NCBI GenBank assembly: GCA_021234535.1
Contig: CM037830.1
Span: forward strand, 21,879,116 to 21,943,115
Direction of reading: 5' to 3'
Length of the DNA stretch: 64,000 nucleotides
Source of the DNA: Stichopus chloronotus
Taxonomy: Eukaryota; Echinodermata; Holothuroidea; Aspidochirotida; Stichopodidae
Shown here: positions 25,131 to 41,644 of the stretch, piece after piece
How positions within the stretch are numbered: the first letter of the stretch is position 1
Layout: every line of letters starts with the position of its first letter
Notes under the pieces: generated by a model
What the model saw: the letters and a program-made list of their open reading frames with translations, nothing else
The model's database searches: none
What the model was told of the DNA's origin: nothing
Program-made: the position numbers and the translations under genes

Positions 25131-25779
25131 TTAAAGGGGAAATCAGGGTTTGACTGAGAAAATTCACCTTTAGTTAATTTTTTTCTTTCTAAACTGATTG
25201 TTCACCGAAATATAGAGACGTTGGGGAGGTGTTTGAAGGTAGAAGAAACGGTTATTATTGCGTTAATTACTATTGAATGAGAACTCTTAATATTTGTCGG
25301 GTACAAAAAATAAACGTTCATGTACAAGACAAGACAGCCTCCTCTATACGATGACCAATCACATCTTAAGACTGAGATGACGTTATATGAATTAAACATA
25401 CCGGAATGTTTACGGTTCCCATGCTGTTGGTGCATTGCGCAATGCTAAGTAAACAAGAGTTTAGTGATAGTTGATACATTCAGCACACGCCGCTACTTCG
25501 TTTGATGTTTTGTTTACTGTACTAAATAGGAAGCCCCACCTCCGCATACCTTGAAACGGCTGTAGTATTGAATATTCATATTTGATTCGATGAAGATGGA
25601 TGTTGCAGACTTTCGGAGTTCAAGTTCACCGATGTTTTGCGAATTTGACTCTTTTCTCGAAATTGTTCACATGTTTTGAGATAATCTTGATCATATTTGT
25701 TAGTTATAACTCATTGTACGATACCGGTGGGGAATTGTAGTGAAATAAATTGTGAAAATAAACCCTGATTCCCCTTTAA
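25131..25779. mobile_element. TTAA-flanked non-autonomous transposon (piggyBac-like MITE)
   Basis: The left end is TTAA followed by AGGGGAAATCAGGGTTT. The right end is AAACCCTGATTCCCCT followed by TTAA. The termini are inverted repeats differing by one base indel, and the TTAA at each end is the target duplication expected of the piggyBac superfamily. The 641-bp interior has no long frame, so it would depend on a transposase supplied elsewhere. The assignment to piggyBac rests on TTAA and the terminal repeat only. Confidence 0.75.
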
Positions 25780-27433
25780 GTGAGGACCCTAGTATTTGGA
25801 CCACCCAACCTTGGCACGAAGTCATAGAGAGAAGTGACAAAGATCCCATGCACCGATACCGTGGGCGTACTTTCAGACGACCTATATAGAAGAGGCTACA
25901 TTTATATTTCCCTGTTACTAAGCTCTCTGAGAATGGTACATAATTCGCACACATAGACACTCACCTAAAGGATATATTCCAACACCCACGTGCACAAGCG
26001 GCAACGAACAACGGGGGACTATTCGTTGTGAGTTTCAGCAGTCCTATTTAAAGCAGTATTTTGGCGTCGAGACACTCACTTCACACCATTTCGTCATGCC
26101 ACGCAGTTTGCAATACGATAAGTGACATAAACTGAGACTTTCACGTCCCTTTTCCTTTACTCTTTAAATATTCATAACGTGGGCAGAATTTAAATTGCGA
26201 CTATAACGGAAATAGACTTACAAGAACGCAAAGCAGACAGCTGTAATTTCTAGACTTTCACTTCAAAGTTTCAAATACAGATATGCCTTTGCTCACAATG
26301 TGTATATGGTTCCCGGACAACTCCCCCCCCCCCCGCCCACGGGCAATTCCCTGACATTTTCTCTAACCCTTTCCCTAACCCTTACTATTTTCCCAAAGGA
26401 ATTATCAGGAGGAAGTTGCCTGAGAGAATCTCTCGTGCGGGTCGGGATTTTTTCGGGTGGGAATTGTCAGAGGGGAATTCTTTGCGGGGGGTTCCCTTAC
26501 CCCCTGTAGGTATTCTGTTTACAGTCAATAAGGTTCATAAAATCGCAGTGAAGGGGGTGATGCAAATGCTGCTTTAATGTAACTGTGCACAGCTGTAGCT
26601 GTGCGACGAATTTCATTATATATACGTTCATTTTTAATGTATGGAAGTCTCAATGTATTGCCGTTAGCATTCAGGGAACATTAAAAAAAAAAAAAACATT
26701 CTGGTAACTTCTGATCATATTACATGTAAAAGTCACGAATTTGTTCGTTGCTTGTACCAACATCTTTTGTCAATTGTGTAATTACGAATTGAAGACAAGA
26801 ATATAATATATATCAAATAGTCTTACCGTTGGCAGTGGCTATATTTTTCCTGAAATGGTTGTGGATGGGATCAGGATTACATCTACGGTGGGTGACACCT
26901 GGCGCCCCCCCCCCCCCCGGGACACATAATTCCAGTCCGGCATTCGCGATCAGTTTGCGCCTTACCACCCTTCACAAACTTATCAAAAAGGTTTGGCAGG
27001 AGAAGTAGCCATTTGAGTTGACATTTGAGGAAAAACACAGCTTTGTACAAGACATACAGAGAGCCCTCCGTGGAGCTGCTCCCTGGACCCCCACTACGGC
27101 ACTGCCCTGGACTGCACCAGGGGGCCCTGCCGCGAGCTCCTGGTGTAAGGTAAGGTCAAAGTTACAGTGAAGTTAACCTTAGTTTTAGCCCACAAAACAG
27201 AAGTTGCATAACTGCATGCAAACAGGTTTTCTGGTAAATTGGGATTCAATGATAAAAAACATCTAAAACATGGATTTCGTACTATTTGGTTGTCATTATT
27301 AAGGTATGTAGATAAATGCTCTACCAATGCAAGTACACTCATGATCAATACGGTGAACTTAATTTGAAATCCAAACCCATTCACGCTCCACATATACAGA
27401 CTCGCGTATGCACATGTTTCTAATGCTACAGGT
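25780..27433. other. non-coding; C-rich tracts
   Basis: 12-C (26323-26334) and 14-C (26905-26918) tracts. Around 26310-26510 imperfect G- and C-rich words such as GGGAATTGTC and GGCAATTCCC are repeated in both orientations. A GC-rich patch lies at 27060-27145. No exon supported. Confidence 0.4.
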
Positions 27434-27821
27434 CAGTGGTCCCCAACTTTTTCATCTCAAAGTCCCCTTTCACCAAACGACATTGGGAACCCCCCGCGAT
27501 AAAATACCCCCCCCCCCCACCGCCGCGATAAATATCTGACGTGTCGATCGACTGGCTTGTATGAAGAAATGTATCAATGAAGAGGAGATTGTACGACTTG
27601 CATGAAATTTCAAAGCCCTTGGTAACCACGTGTGTAAAAAATAATTGAAAAGTAATTTTAGTGAAAACTAATTTGTTTCTTTTATAGCTCCGGGTTAAAT
27701 TTAGTTATGTATCCCATTTTCTTCAAATGTCCCCTTGCCGGCTCTCTAGCGTTAACCGTCTTCTCGAGTGACTAACAGCCCCCCCCCCCCCCCGTCGGTT
27801 CCGCCAGATTGGGTCTCACTG
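27434..27821. mobile_element. hAT-like non-autonomous DNA transposon
   Basis: The left terminus CAGTGGTCCCCAAC and the complement of the right terminus (CAGTGAGACCCAAT) share the CAGTG start and CCCAA core typical of hAT ends. The flanking octamers CTACAGGT (27426-27433) and CTATGGGT (27822-27829) match at six of eight positions, as expected of an aged 8-bp target duplication. Internal poly(C) runs of 12 and 15. No transposase frame. Confidence 0.65.
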
Positions 27822-29257
27822 CTATGGGTGATAATTTAACGTTATTGGAACGAAATTTTCTGCCTTTCACCTCACACACACAACACAATTGAAAGAATGC
27901 AGCGTTGAATATTTCCTTCCACTAAATTATACGTTACCTGTTTAATATACCTTGTAACTGACAGTTTTCCCCACAGTATTCGAGGGGGAGGGGGGGGGCC
28001 TTTGTTGGTTAGGGAAGGATTGGGGAGAGGAGATGGGAGAAGTAATTTTCGCCAGAAAAAATCTAAATCCCAACTCTGTGATAAAGGTAGTGAACGTGAC
28101 TATTGAAATGTCACAGTAGCTTTAAGCTACTACTTTCATGTTGAGTGAGCAAGAAGAATATTCACTACTTTCAAATAAATGGTTATATCTGTTACACCAG
28201 GGAAGGGGGAGGGGCAATTTACCTCTTGGCCCCACTTCCCATACGCTTATATGGTGAACTATAAGTTACCGGTACGTCATTTATCCACGTATCGGAAATT
28301 AATAGGTTTTAAGTAGAAATTCTACCGAAAATAATACCTGTGACGTACTAATAGCTTGAAACAAGTGGACGGAAATTTGCAGAGGTTCATCTTGTAGACT
28401 GCAAATCATGTAACAAGAGAACGCACTTTACACGCACTTCGTTTATGTAAATGTTAATAGTAGTTTGTCCTTAAATTTCTACACACATGAACTTTGCACA
28501 CCAACCGCTGACGGATTCTGATGTCGCCAAGAAGCCTCCATATTAAATCAGTTTTCGTGCGTCGCACCTAAAAAATTTGCAAATTTTTAGCAGACTTATT
28601 CTCCCTGAATTGCCCCGATGATATACCTGAGTGGAAAATGTTAATGGAATTTCATTCTGATGGTGCATGAGTGCATAGTGCAAGTGAAAGCATTACGCCT
28701 ACATCAATTTACAAACGACGAAAAGTGTCATGTTATACGTAAGGACATTCAATGTGATGCAGATTATGAAATAATCATAGAGTTTTCCTGGTAGAGTAGT
28801 TACACTTTATGTTATGTAGTCATATACAATATCAACAAAAGACCACTTCATGACTTGGGGCAACTACAGCAACAACAAGTCCAATAGTATAAAAAAAAAA
28901 AATCAGCTCTTGCAGGGAAGGGGGGGGGGGGAGGGTGGGATGGACCAATCAGTTCCCCCGCCTCCCGTCTTTCGTCTATACAAGCGGAGCAAATTTACTT
29001 TGCCTCTTTATATGTTTTAATGAATTAAGTAGTGATTGAAATAAACGCTAATTGGTTTGCAATGAAACCACTACCGAATTGTGTTGACAATTGTACGCAA
29101 CCAAACATTAAAATCTAAAATATATGAAAAAAAAAAAAAAACATAAGCTACGGTAATTTGCTGGAGCTATTTGCAGAGTAGCTTTTTGCAGCTGCTTAAA
29201 TGGTTTTTGTACCATTGGTTTATTCTTATCATTAACCCAGTGTCTTTATACCATTGG

Positions 29258-29259
<2 letters not shown>

Positions 29260-29288
<29 letters not shown>
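29260..29288. repeat. (ATT)n microsatellite
   Basis: About nine consecutive ATT units. Confidence 0.9.
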
Positions 29289-29290
<2 letters not shown>

Positions 29291-32200
29291 CAATCCATTG
29301 TCGCAAACAAAGTGCAGGTAAGTGACAAGTGTTACTTTGGAAAGCTATGAGATCATTAAAGTTCGATTTTAATTGGTGTAAAGTCGAAGCAAATACAGGT
29401 ATACGTAGACTTCAGAATCATCTGATACTGATTGCCTCCAACAGCATCCTAGATATTTGACTCAAAGGTGTTAGATGGTCGACTGTGACTGACAGTTCGA
29501 TGCCAGAATATTGCTAAAATAAATTCGTCCACATTGATCGTCGTGGATGGACCACATGTGTTTATTATGTCTTACGTATTCGACAACTTTACTTTCCCTT
29601 TCAATTTACGGTCTGTCTGTGTTTGTCTTTGAAAATGATACCATAGGCTTTCTCTACCGTCAGTGTATCCACATGAAGTGAAAGCTTCAGCATACCATAC
29701 AAGAAACTTGAAACCACTATTTTTGAAACCATTATTTTCTTCTGCATAAACCTTTACATTACGTTTAGAAAATTACATGGGAAAATAAAATGATTTGCCG
29801 AGAATTTGGCCAGATAACTTCACACTTGTGAAAGGTAACATATGCTTTAATAAAACTTCAGGGGATTCAAAAGCATCCTATCCTTTGCAAAATAAACACT
29901 CAAGCAGGATGTGGTTTTCACGTACGAATGCAGAAAATTCACTGCATTTTTATCAAATAGTCAACTTTGATCAACGCATACAATCCTTTTTTAATGTTCG
30001 CTTTTAGCGTCTCATGGTCACAACCCATCCAGGTTGGATGTACTTTGCTCGCATGTTATATGACCATATGTTTATCTTTCACAGACGTCAACTCTGGGTA
30101 ATTAAATACAAACGTCGTTTTAAGGTTCGATTTTCAGTGAAGTTGTTTTTCATGATACTGGTGCATTAAGAAGAAAAAGAATCGATAGCTGTCTTCGGGC
30201 ACTAACAACTCGAATTTTATTTGCTTTATTGTTTAAAACAATTGTACGCAGCTGTTTTGAATGTACGCGAGTTGACCGTTCTCGTTAAGTTGCGCAGTGC
30301 AGATGACATTCCCGTACAAACAGGTCTAATTTTCGGGTTGCATGCACATAGTCATCCACCTAAGACAGCAATAACATTCACGTTGTAAAAAGCTCCGTTA
30401 AAGAAAAAAAAAAACAAAACATCTGCTGAATGTTATTACTAATAGAATATTTGGTAGCTATTTATAGAATACAGCTATTTGAAAGTATGATAATGTGTGT
30501 TTTGTATTGTTGTGTTGTATTGTGTAGCATAATTAATTCGTTAAAGTGTATGGATGTTCTGACAAAGTATGTCGAGGTCATCGAGTCAAATTAAAAGAAT
30601 TTTTTTCACAGAAGACATTTCATATTTCAAATCTCTCACCAGTATAGCATGTACATAAATCAGGATATTACTGTTTGAATAAATACCTCTCTGGTCAAGA
30701 AAGACTTCAAGTTGCTCCAGGTTTACAAAGATAGTGCGAAAAGCCTTTATTACTTTAAATTCAAGTGCATAGCATATAATTATATAACCTCGAATTTGAC
30801 ACTAAGGAAAAAATTAGATTGAATTTGTTGCACATTGAGAGTAAAATATTGTGAAAGAAATTGGAGGTAACGACTCCTAAAAGTCTTTCAAGACAGTCAC
30901 GATTACAAGAAATTCACACAGGATGTGCAATCCCTTTGACTGGAGTGTGACAGCATGTATTCCACATACATACAATACATGGGCAATAGTGTGATATACA
31001 TGCAAAGAACCATTCCATAAAAATATAGTTTAATCAATAGAGGGGAAACGTTCTATTCTCTTATAAAATTTTAATCAGTTTCGCTGCATGGTGAATTCAT
31101 TTAAGAAAAAAAAAATTGAAGAACAGATGTATTAAGACGTTTTTTACGTATCTGTGTTTCTTGCCAACATCGAAATAGTTGCTACGTAACAAGATATACA
31201 CGGATTCGAAAGGGGCTTTTGAAAAAAGGTTGTGTAAAGGGTAATAATATCCATGTAGGCTTAGTCACAGTTATGACTATGTGTGAATCACTGTTCTCGC
31301 GATGATTTTTAAATATCACGCTCAATTCAACGAATTAAAAGGATAAAAAAATCTACTGAAAAGAAGAGAAATGACGACATATATGAAGTACACTAGTAAA
31401 TATCTGTCATTAAGATTCTCACATACTTTCAGCAATTAAAAAAAAAGGCATTTACTTTCATTTTACTATATTCGCTTGAAACGAAAACGATAAAGCAGCG
31501 AAAGTTTAATTTAATTTATTATCACAATTTTGAAATCAAGACTGTTGTATATATTCACTGTGATCTGGTGTATGCTTTCTCTCTTTCTTTCTTTCTTTCT
31601 TTTTTTTCCCATCTTTATCAACATCTTTATAATATTGAGGGGATACGCGCCAATTGTTTTCTGTGATGCATGTGTACAACCCTCGTGCATAATGGATGTA
31701 GAGCTTTGATAATTCGTACCTCGAAGTACCGCGAGAACTTCGTTGTCTTGTTTCGTATATGCATTACAACCTATATAAAATATATGTCCTAGATATAATT
31801 TCATTCCTATCATTAAGAAGCAAACGTTTAAAATTGGTTAATTCAAATCATGATGTCACATAACCCCTTGCAGCAGAAATTTAATGTATTTCTCTGTTTC
31901 CTTCGTTTATAATTCCCATGAATCTACATATAATTGCACACATGCACTTTATGTTAAATTACTCACGTGTATCATGCAATGATCAAATTATTGATACATT
32001 AATTGCAATTTATGCATAACTGTAAAACATTTTTGACAATAAATTATAAAAAACAAAAAACCTTTTCTATTACAAATGGTCAGGTTGTGATATCGTCTCC
32101 TGACTGGCTTTTCATGAACTTCCATATTGCTGTATATTGGAAAGTGATAAACTTATTTAGATCATGATGATTTTTTTCTCACCCATTGTTAGTCTCTCAT

Positions 32201-34018
32201 TTAGGAGTCATATTTCATTGTCAAAGTTCTGACAGTTATTTCTCTCCCAAACGTCGTATTAATAAATGCCCATCGCATTTGAAGCTCAATCTGCAAAGGA
32301 CACATCCCTGTGCCAAGGTTTGTGGAGGAAAGGCTCACGCATGGAGATAGCAATGCAGGCTTATTTGATGCAGAGTGCAGAATGACTATTTTAGATTGTG
32401 CGATTACGTAACCACATGGTGATGAGTCAAATTTGCTGTTAACTTTTAGAACCGCATTTCCGTAAAACTGTTACTATGTAAGTGTGCGACAACTGAACTT
32501 TGTAACATGCTCCTGCAATACGCAGTCAGAGAGGTCCGCTTGAGGTTGCACACCACCGTTAGGTTATGTACATCCGGGTGATTAGTTCACCTTTGGAGAA
32601 AGATGAATAACATGAGCCAAGCTTGGAAATCGCCTTTACGTCATGCTTTCAGAGACCATCACTATCTTCTTTTTACTGGGCTGCTTTTGCTTGGATGTAA
32701 ATTCTACGATATTCCTTGCTATCTAACTATTACCTGATGTGATAAACCTTATATGGACGAGAGGTTCTCTAAGGTCACTATATTAGTGCATGTGAAAGTC
32801 AATAGGGAGAAGGGGGGGGGGGATCAATGGTGGTGTGCTACCCTAGAGTGTCTTAGAGTGTCGACTGGAGCTATTATACTGGTATATTCGAGACCGACGT
32901 AACATTCTGCCCTAGCAGAACATGCCATTCTTATCAATGTGTGTAATATTCTGCTCGAACCACTAGGATGAAATTTCCGAATCGAAGATCGATGCATCTA
33001 GTGATAAATTAGAGAAAGACTTTTATCTCTCAGTTGAGATGAGCCATGCTTTGGCAGTGACTCGCAAGAACTATACCTGAAGCGAGAACAAAAGTGGACT
33101 TCCAAGTCTCTAGGAAATAAATACACGTAATTCTGTACAAAAGAAAGAGCATGCATGGGTATCTATACATACAAAAAAAAACAAAAACAGTTTTGTTGGT
33201 TTTGTGTATGGATCGATCAGTTTTGCCATCAGAGATCGGCCTCAGTTTGACCATAGGCAAGATCTCCAGACAGTCATGAGTTTGTAACTACGTCAGTGAT
33301 TTCTGGGCAACTTCATAGAGTTTGGTATCTGTACTGTATGGTACCTTACAGCCAATTTTTTTTTCATACCGATATGGACAATATTGCGTGAGTCCCGCAT
33401 TCTTCATAGCTTCTCAACGGTTTTGTGTATTACTTGTATTAATATGCTCCTAGTGAGAACATTTCCATCAGATTTTAGCTGTGTAAATTTGTTCCCAGTC
33501 AAGCATATATAGGAGTGTACCAGAACGTACTTCGCTGTAACGTCTGCCATCGCACTTTGTAAACACTGTGGCATTTAGAACTCCTACCATTCATACAAAG
33601 ACAGGCTGCACAAGCGGCCAGTTTGACGGTGAAAAAAAAAATGGTTTTCTACATTACATCACATGCGGGAGCACGAGCGCCTCGATTGTAAATGTTTGCT
33701 TTTGAACTTAATTCATCGCATGAAAAGACTATCTCAAATTCTAAAGGATTCACACTTAGTTGAATTTTCATATAATCGAGTTAGGCCTATATGTATTAAA
33801 AGCAAAGAATAACGTTAAAGGGAAGGGGAAGTAGTGCACTGGAATTTCACGTTCGGTTTATCACGTGAAGACATTCAGGCCGTAATGGAATGCTGCAGGC
33901 AGAACTTGGAAAGACATTTACAGAACCTTCTGAAAAACACTTCATGTGTTTCCCAGTTGCTCGGCAAAAATTCGTTCATCACGTAAAGCCAAGCGGTTGC
34001 CATGTCGACTGTTATTAG

Positions 34019-34043
34019 AAAGAGAGAGAGAGAGAGAGAGGGA
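34019..34043. repeat. (GA)n microsatellite
   Basis: Alternating AG for about 20 bases, then GGGAGA. Confidence 0.85.
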
Positions 34044-34076
34044 GATACGACTAGCAACAAGGTTACTGTACATAAA

Positions 34077-34116
34077 ACAAATATTTAACACATTTTACAA
34101 ATATTTAACACATTTT
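34077..34116. repeat. 20-bp perfect direct repeat
   Basis: ACAAATATTTAACACATTTT occurs twice, head to tail. Confidence 0.9.
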
Positions 34117-35762
34117 AATCATCCTTGACCAACTTTTTCAAATAATAAGACGAAAGAAGATATAGTCATTGATCAAAATTTTAGGCTTAGATTTCAGGTT
34201 ATGTCCTCGTCACAAGTTGAAATCAGAGTCCATTCTTGCTAACTAACTCAAGGTATAGTCTTATCATGGGATTAAGCTTTATGGTCTTATAAAGTTATAC
34301 CTCTAGCTTAAATAACGGTGCAGCAGAACAAAAATTCGATCAGATAATCAAATCAATTAATTTTAAGTGGACAAATAGTCGCTTCAGCAAAATCAGGTCA
34401 CTATACGTCAAAACGTTACTCTGAATATTGGCTCCGGCGTCTATTAACGCGTCCGTCAAGTGGTTCTCATTTTGAGAAAGTTGAAGTCTGCAAGCATCTG
34501 AAAACGGTGTCAGATCAGCACAATGTCGTTTTGATCAAGGTAGCACATGTTGTAATTCGCTGTATATAACTTTGGGGGTTATTACCATATGAAATTTCGA
34601 ATGCTGCAATTGTACGTCAATATTTGTAATCTATGACCTAGCGATCGTAGCTGCCTTAAAATCGAATGATCACCAGTAGCACCGTGGGTGCCGGGTGTGG
34701 GAGGGGGGCGGAATCCTCAATAGGGCATTTCGAGGGATCCTCAATAACGGCACTTCGAGGGACACCACAAGAGTGAAATGTCGCCTGCGAAGACTGGGAA
34801 GGAGATTTACCGGTCATCTATATGGGTACTTTTATCCAAAACATTTTCGGGTAGGTTACGTTCCGGCCATCCCGACCGTGTCGCCCCCCCCCCCCGCTAA
34901 GACAATCTTTCTGCAATTTTCGCATGTTTTACCATGAAAGGTGATGATGGAAGTCACTCGCGCCTCAGCCACCCAAAGAAAGATGTACCAGCAAAGCCAC
35001 CTGGTGCATGGTCCTGATTACTTCATGGCACATCCCGCAAAGTACGAATGTACACAAGAAATGTGAGCAGATCGCATATCCCGCTGATATGGTGTTGTAC
35101 AACAACGCACTCTTACAAAGTCCATTCTACTTGCAAAACTTGACAGCTACCATCGGATGATACACATCCGAGAGATCTGTTGCTCCTCGTTAAAAGTGCC
35201 TAAAGTGCACCACTGAGACTGTTTTTTTTTTTCGTCGCGTTTTCAGTTATCATCCCTATTTCATCTTACTTGGATGCCGAAAAAACATCAATCAAAATAC
35301 AGACGATTTGAAAATTAGGACGATTGAAGGAGATTTAAATTATTTTAGAAAGTAGAAGGTGTCGTAGTGTTTAATATTTCGGTCCGTGAGACTTGCCGAA
35401 GGGGCGGCCGGGAGCACCTCTCGAAACTTTCACCCCTTCCTGCAGCCCAAAATCTGAATGGTCTGATATACGGAAATTTTTTTAAATGACATGATAGGCC
35501 ATGGCCATTACCAATCACTTGATAGGTAGAGGGCCTTTGATATGACCTTGCAAGCACAAGGGGCCTTCGAAGGTTGTTATGTTTAGTGTGTAAGTCAATG
35601 GGAGAGATTAATAGTTGTATGGCACCCTGAGTATTACGGGACGTAGCTGACTATATGGATTTAATTATTGTCACTTGTACAGCAACTTGTGAACGTCGAT
35701 CAATCGATCTATTGATCTATTTATTTTATGGGTGTTGTCACTGCCGGAGTGTGTGTGTGTGT

Positions 35763-36130
35763 GGGGGGGGGGGGGGATTCCAAGATAGATGGCCCCACCC
35801 AAAGAAGGGCCAAAACGTTGTCGGAAATCTTGAACAACTTGATTTTCTCATCTAGGATGATACCTAATAAACTGATTTTTTCAAAAGAAAATCAACTTCA
35901 CAATCGTCAACTTTTGTTGAACCAAATCTCATCTGACGGCAGTCAGTTATATAAAAACTTTCCATATAGTGAATCCCTCAGACCCGTCCACCATGTCACT
36001 GTACCACCAATTTGGCCCTTCCCAAACGAAGGACTTGAGTCCGCAAAAGAGTATTATCCCATTCCATCTCACATACAGGCACATGGGAAACCAACATCCC
36101 AAGGAATGGGGAAGGGGGGGGGGGGATGTA
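35763..36130 (+). repeat. dispersed repeat family E, two tandem units (copy 2)
   Basis: Opens with a 14-G run, then GATGGCCCCACCCAAAGAAG, then about 213 bp later AATTTGGCCCTTCCCAAACG. Between them CCAAATCTCATCTGACGG matches CCAAATCCCATCCGAGGA of the copy at 15860-16320. A frame is open from 35728 to 36162 and, past the 12-G run at 36114-36125, another continues from 35969 to 36418. The G run may hide a frameshift. Confidence 0.45.
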
Positions 36131-41029
<4,899 letters not shown>

Positions 41030-41185
41030 GCATGCAGAATGTCATTTAGTATGTAAGACATGAAAGATGCCATTTATTTGAGACATGCATGGATGTCATT
41101 TTTACAAGCATGCAGATAAGTGTGATCCAAATAAGACATATATTGACGTCATTTGTATAAGACATGCATGGATGTCATTGTGCTG
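41030..41185. repeat. degenerate tandem repeat upstream of the LINE
   Basis: Words such as AGACATGCATGGATGTCATT recur about four times in more or less complete form (41087, 41162 and partial copies). Confidence 0.55.
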
Positions 41186-41644
41186 TCCAGTACCTAGGCA
41201 CGCTTCTTCTCATTTCCGAGAGGCCGCACTTGGTGTTTTCGTCAAAATGCTCCTTGATCCACATTCAGTGGTTTTGTTCTACAATTGAGCTCATTGTGTT
41301 GAGCGGATCAAGTAGACGGGAACAATATTTCTTGGTAAATTTTGTTTGTGACATGGTTTTTTAAGACCGGTTTTTATTTTAGCAGTTATGTGATTGTATT
41401 GTTTCAAGAAAAAGGACTTTAGTAAGTCAAACTCCCAACCGTATATTGTACGTGCAAGTGTGATAATCGTTGATTACGTGTATCTCATATACCTGTGTAT
41501 GTGGTCGCCATCTGTCCCTTCGCAGAGACTATAGACGCTCTGCATATATAAAACACTACATCTCTACAATACCACGAAGGAGCCATAGTCTACAGTCGTG
41601 CTGTTTGTCAGGAACTGCTAGTTGAACTTTCCAAAATATATCTG

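Larger units (their letters stand above)
27822..35769. other. gene-poor non-coding stretch
   Basis: Nearly 8 kb without a supported exon. Contains an (ATT)n run at 29260-29288, CTTT-rich DNA at 31576-31607, a (GA)n run at 34019-34043, a 20-bp perfect direct repeat at 34077-34116, and poly(G)/poly(C) tracts near 28920, 32813 and 34884. Confidence 0.4.
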
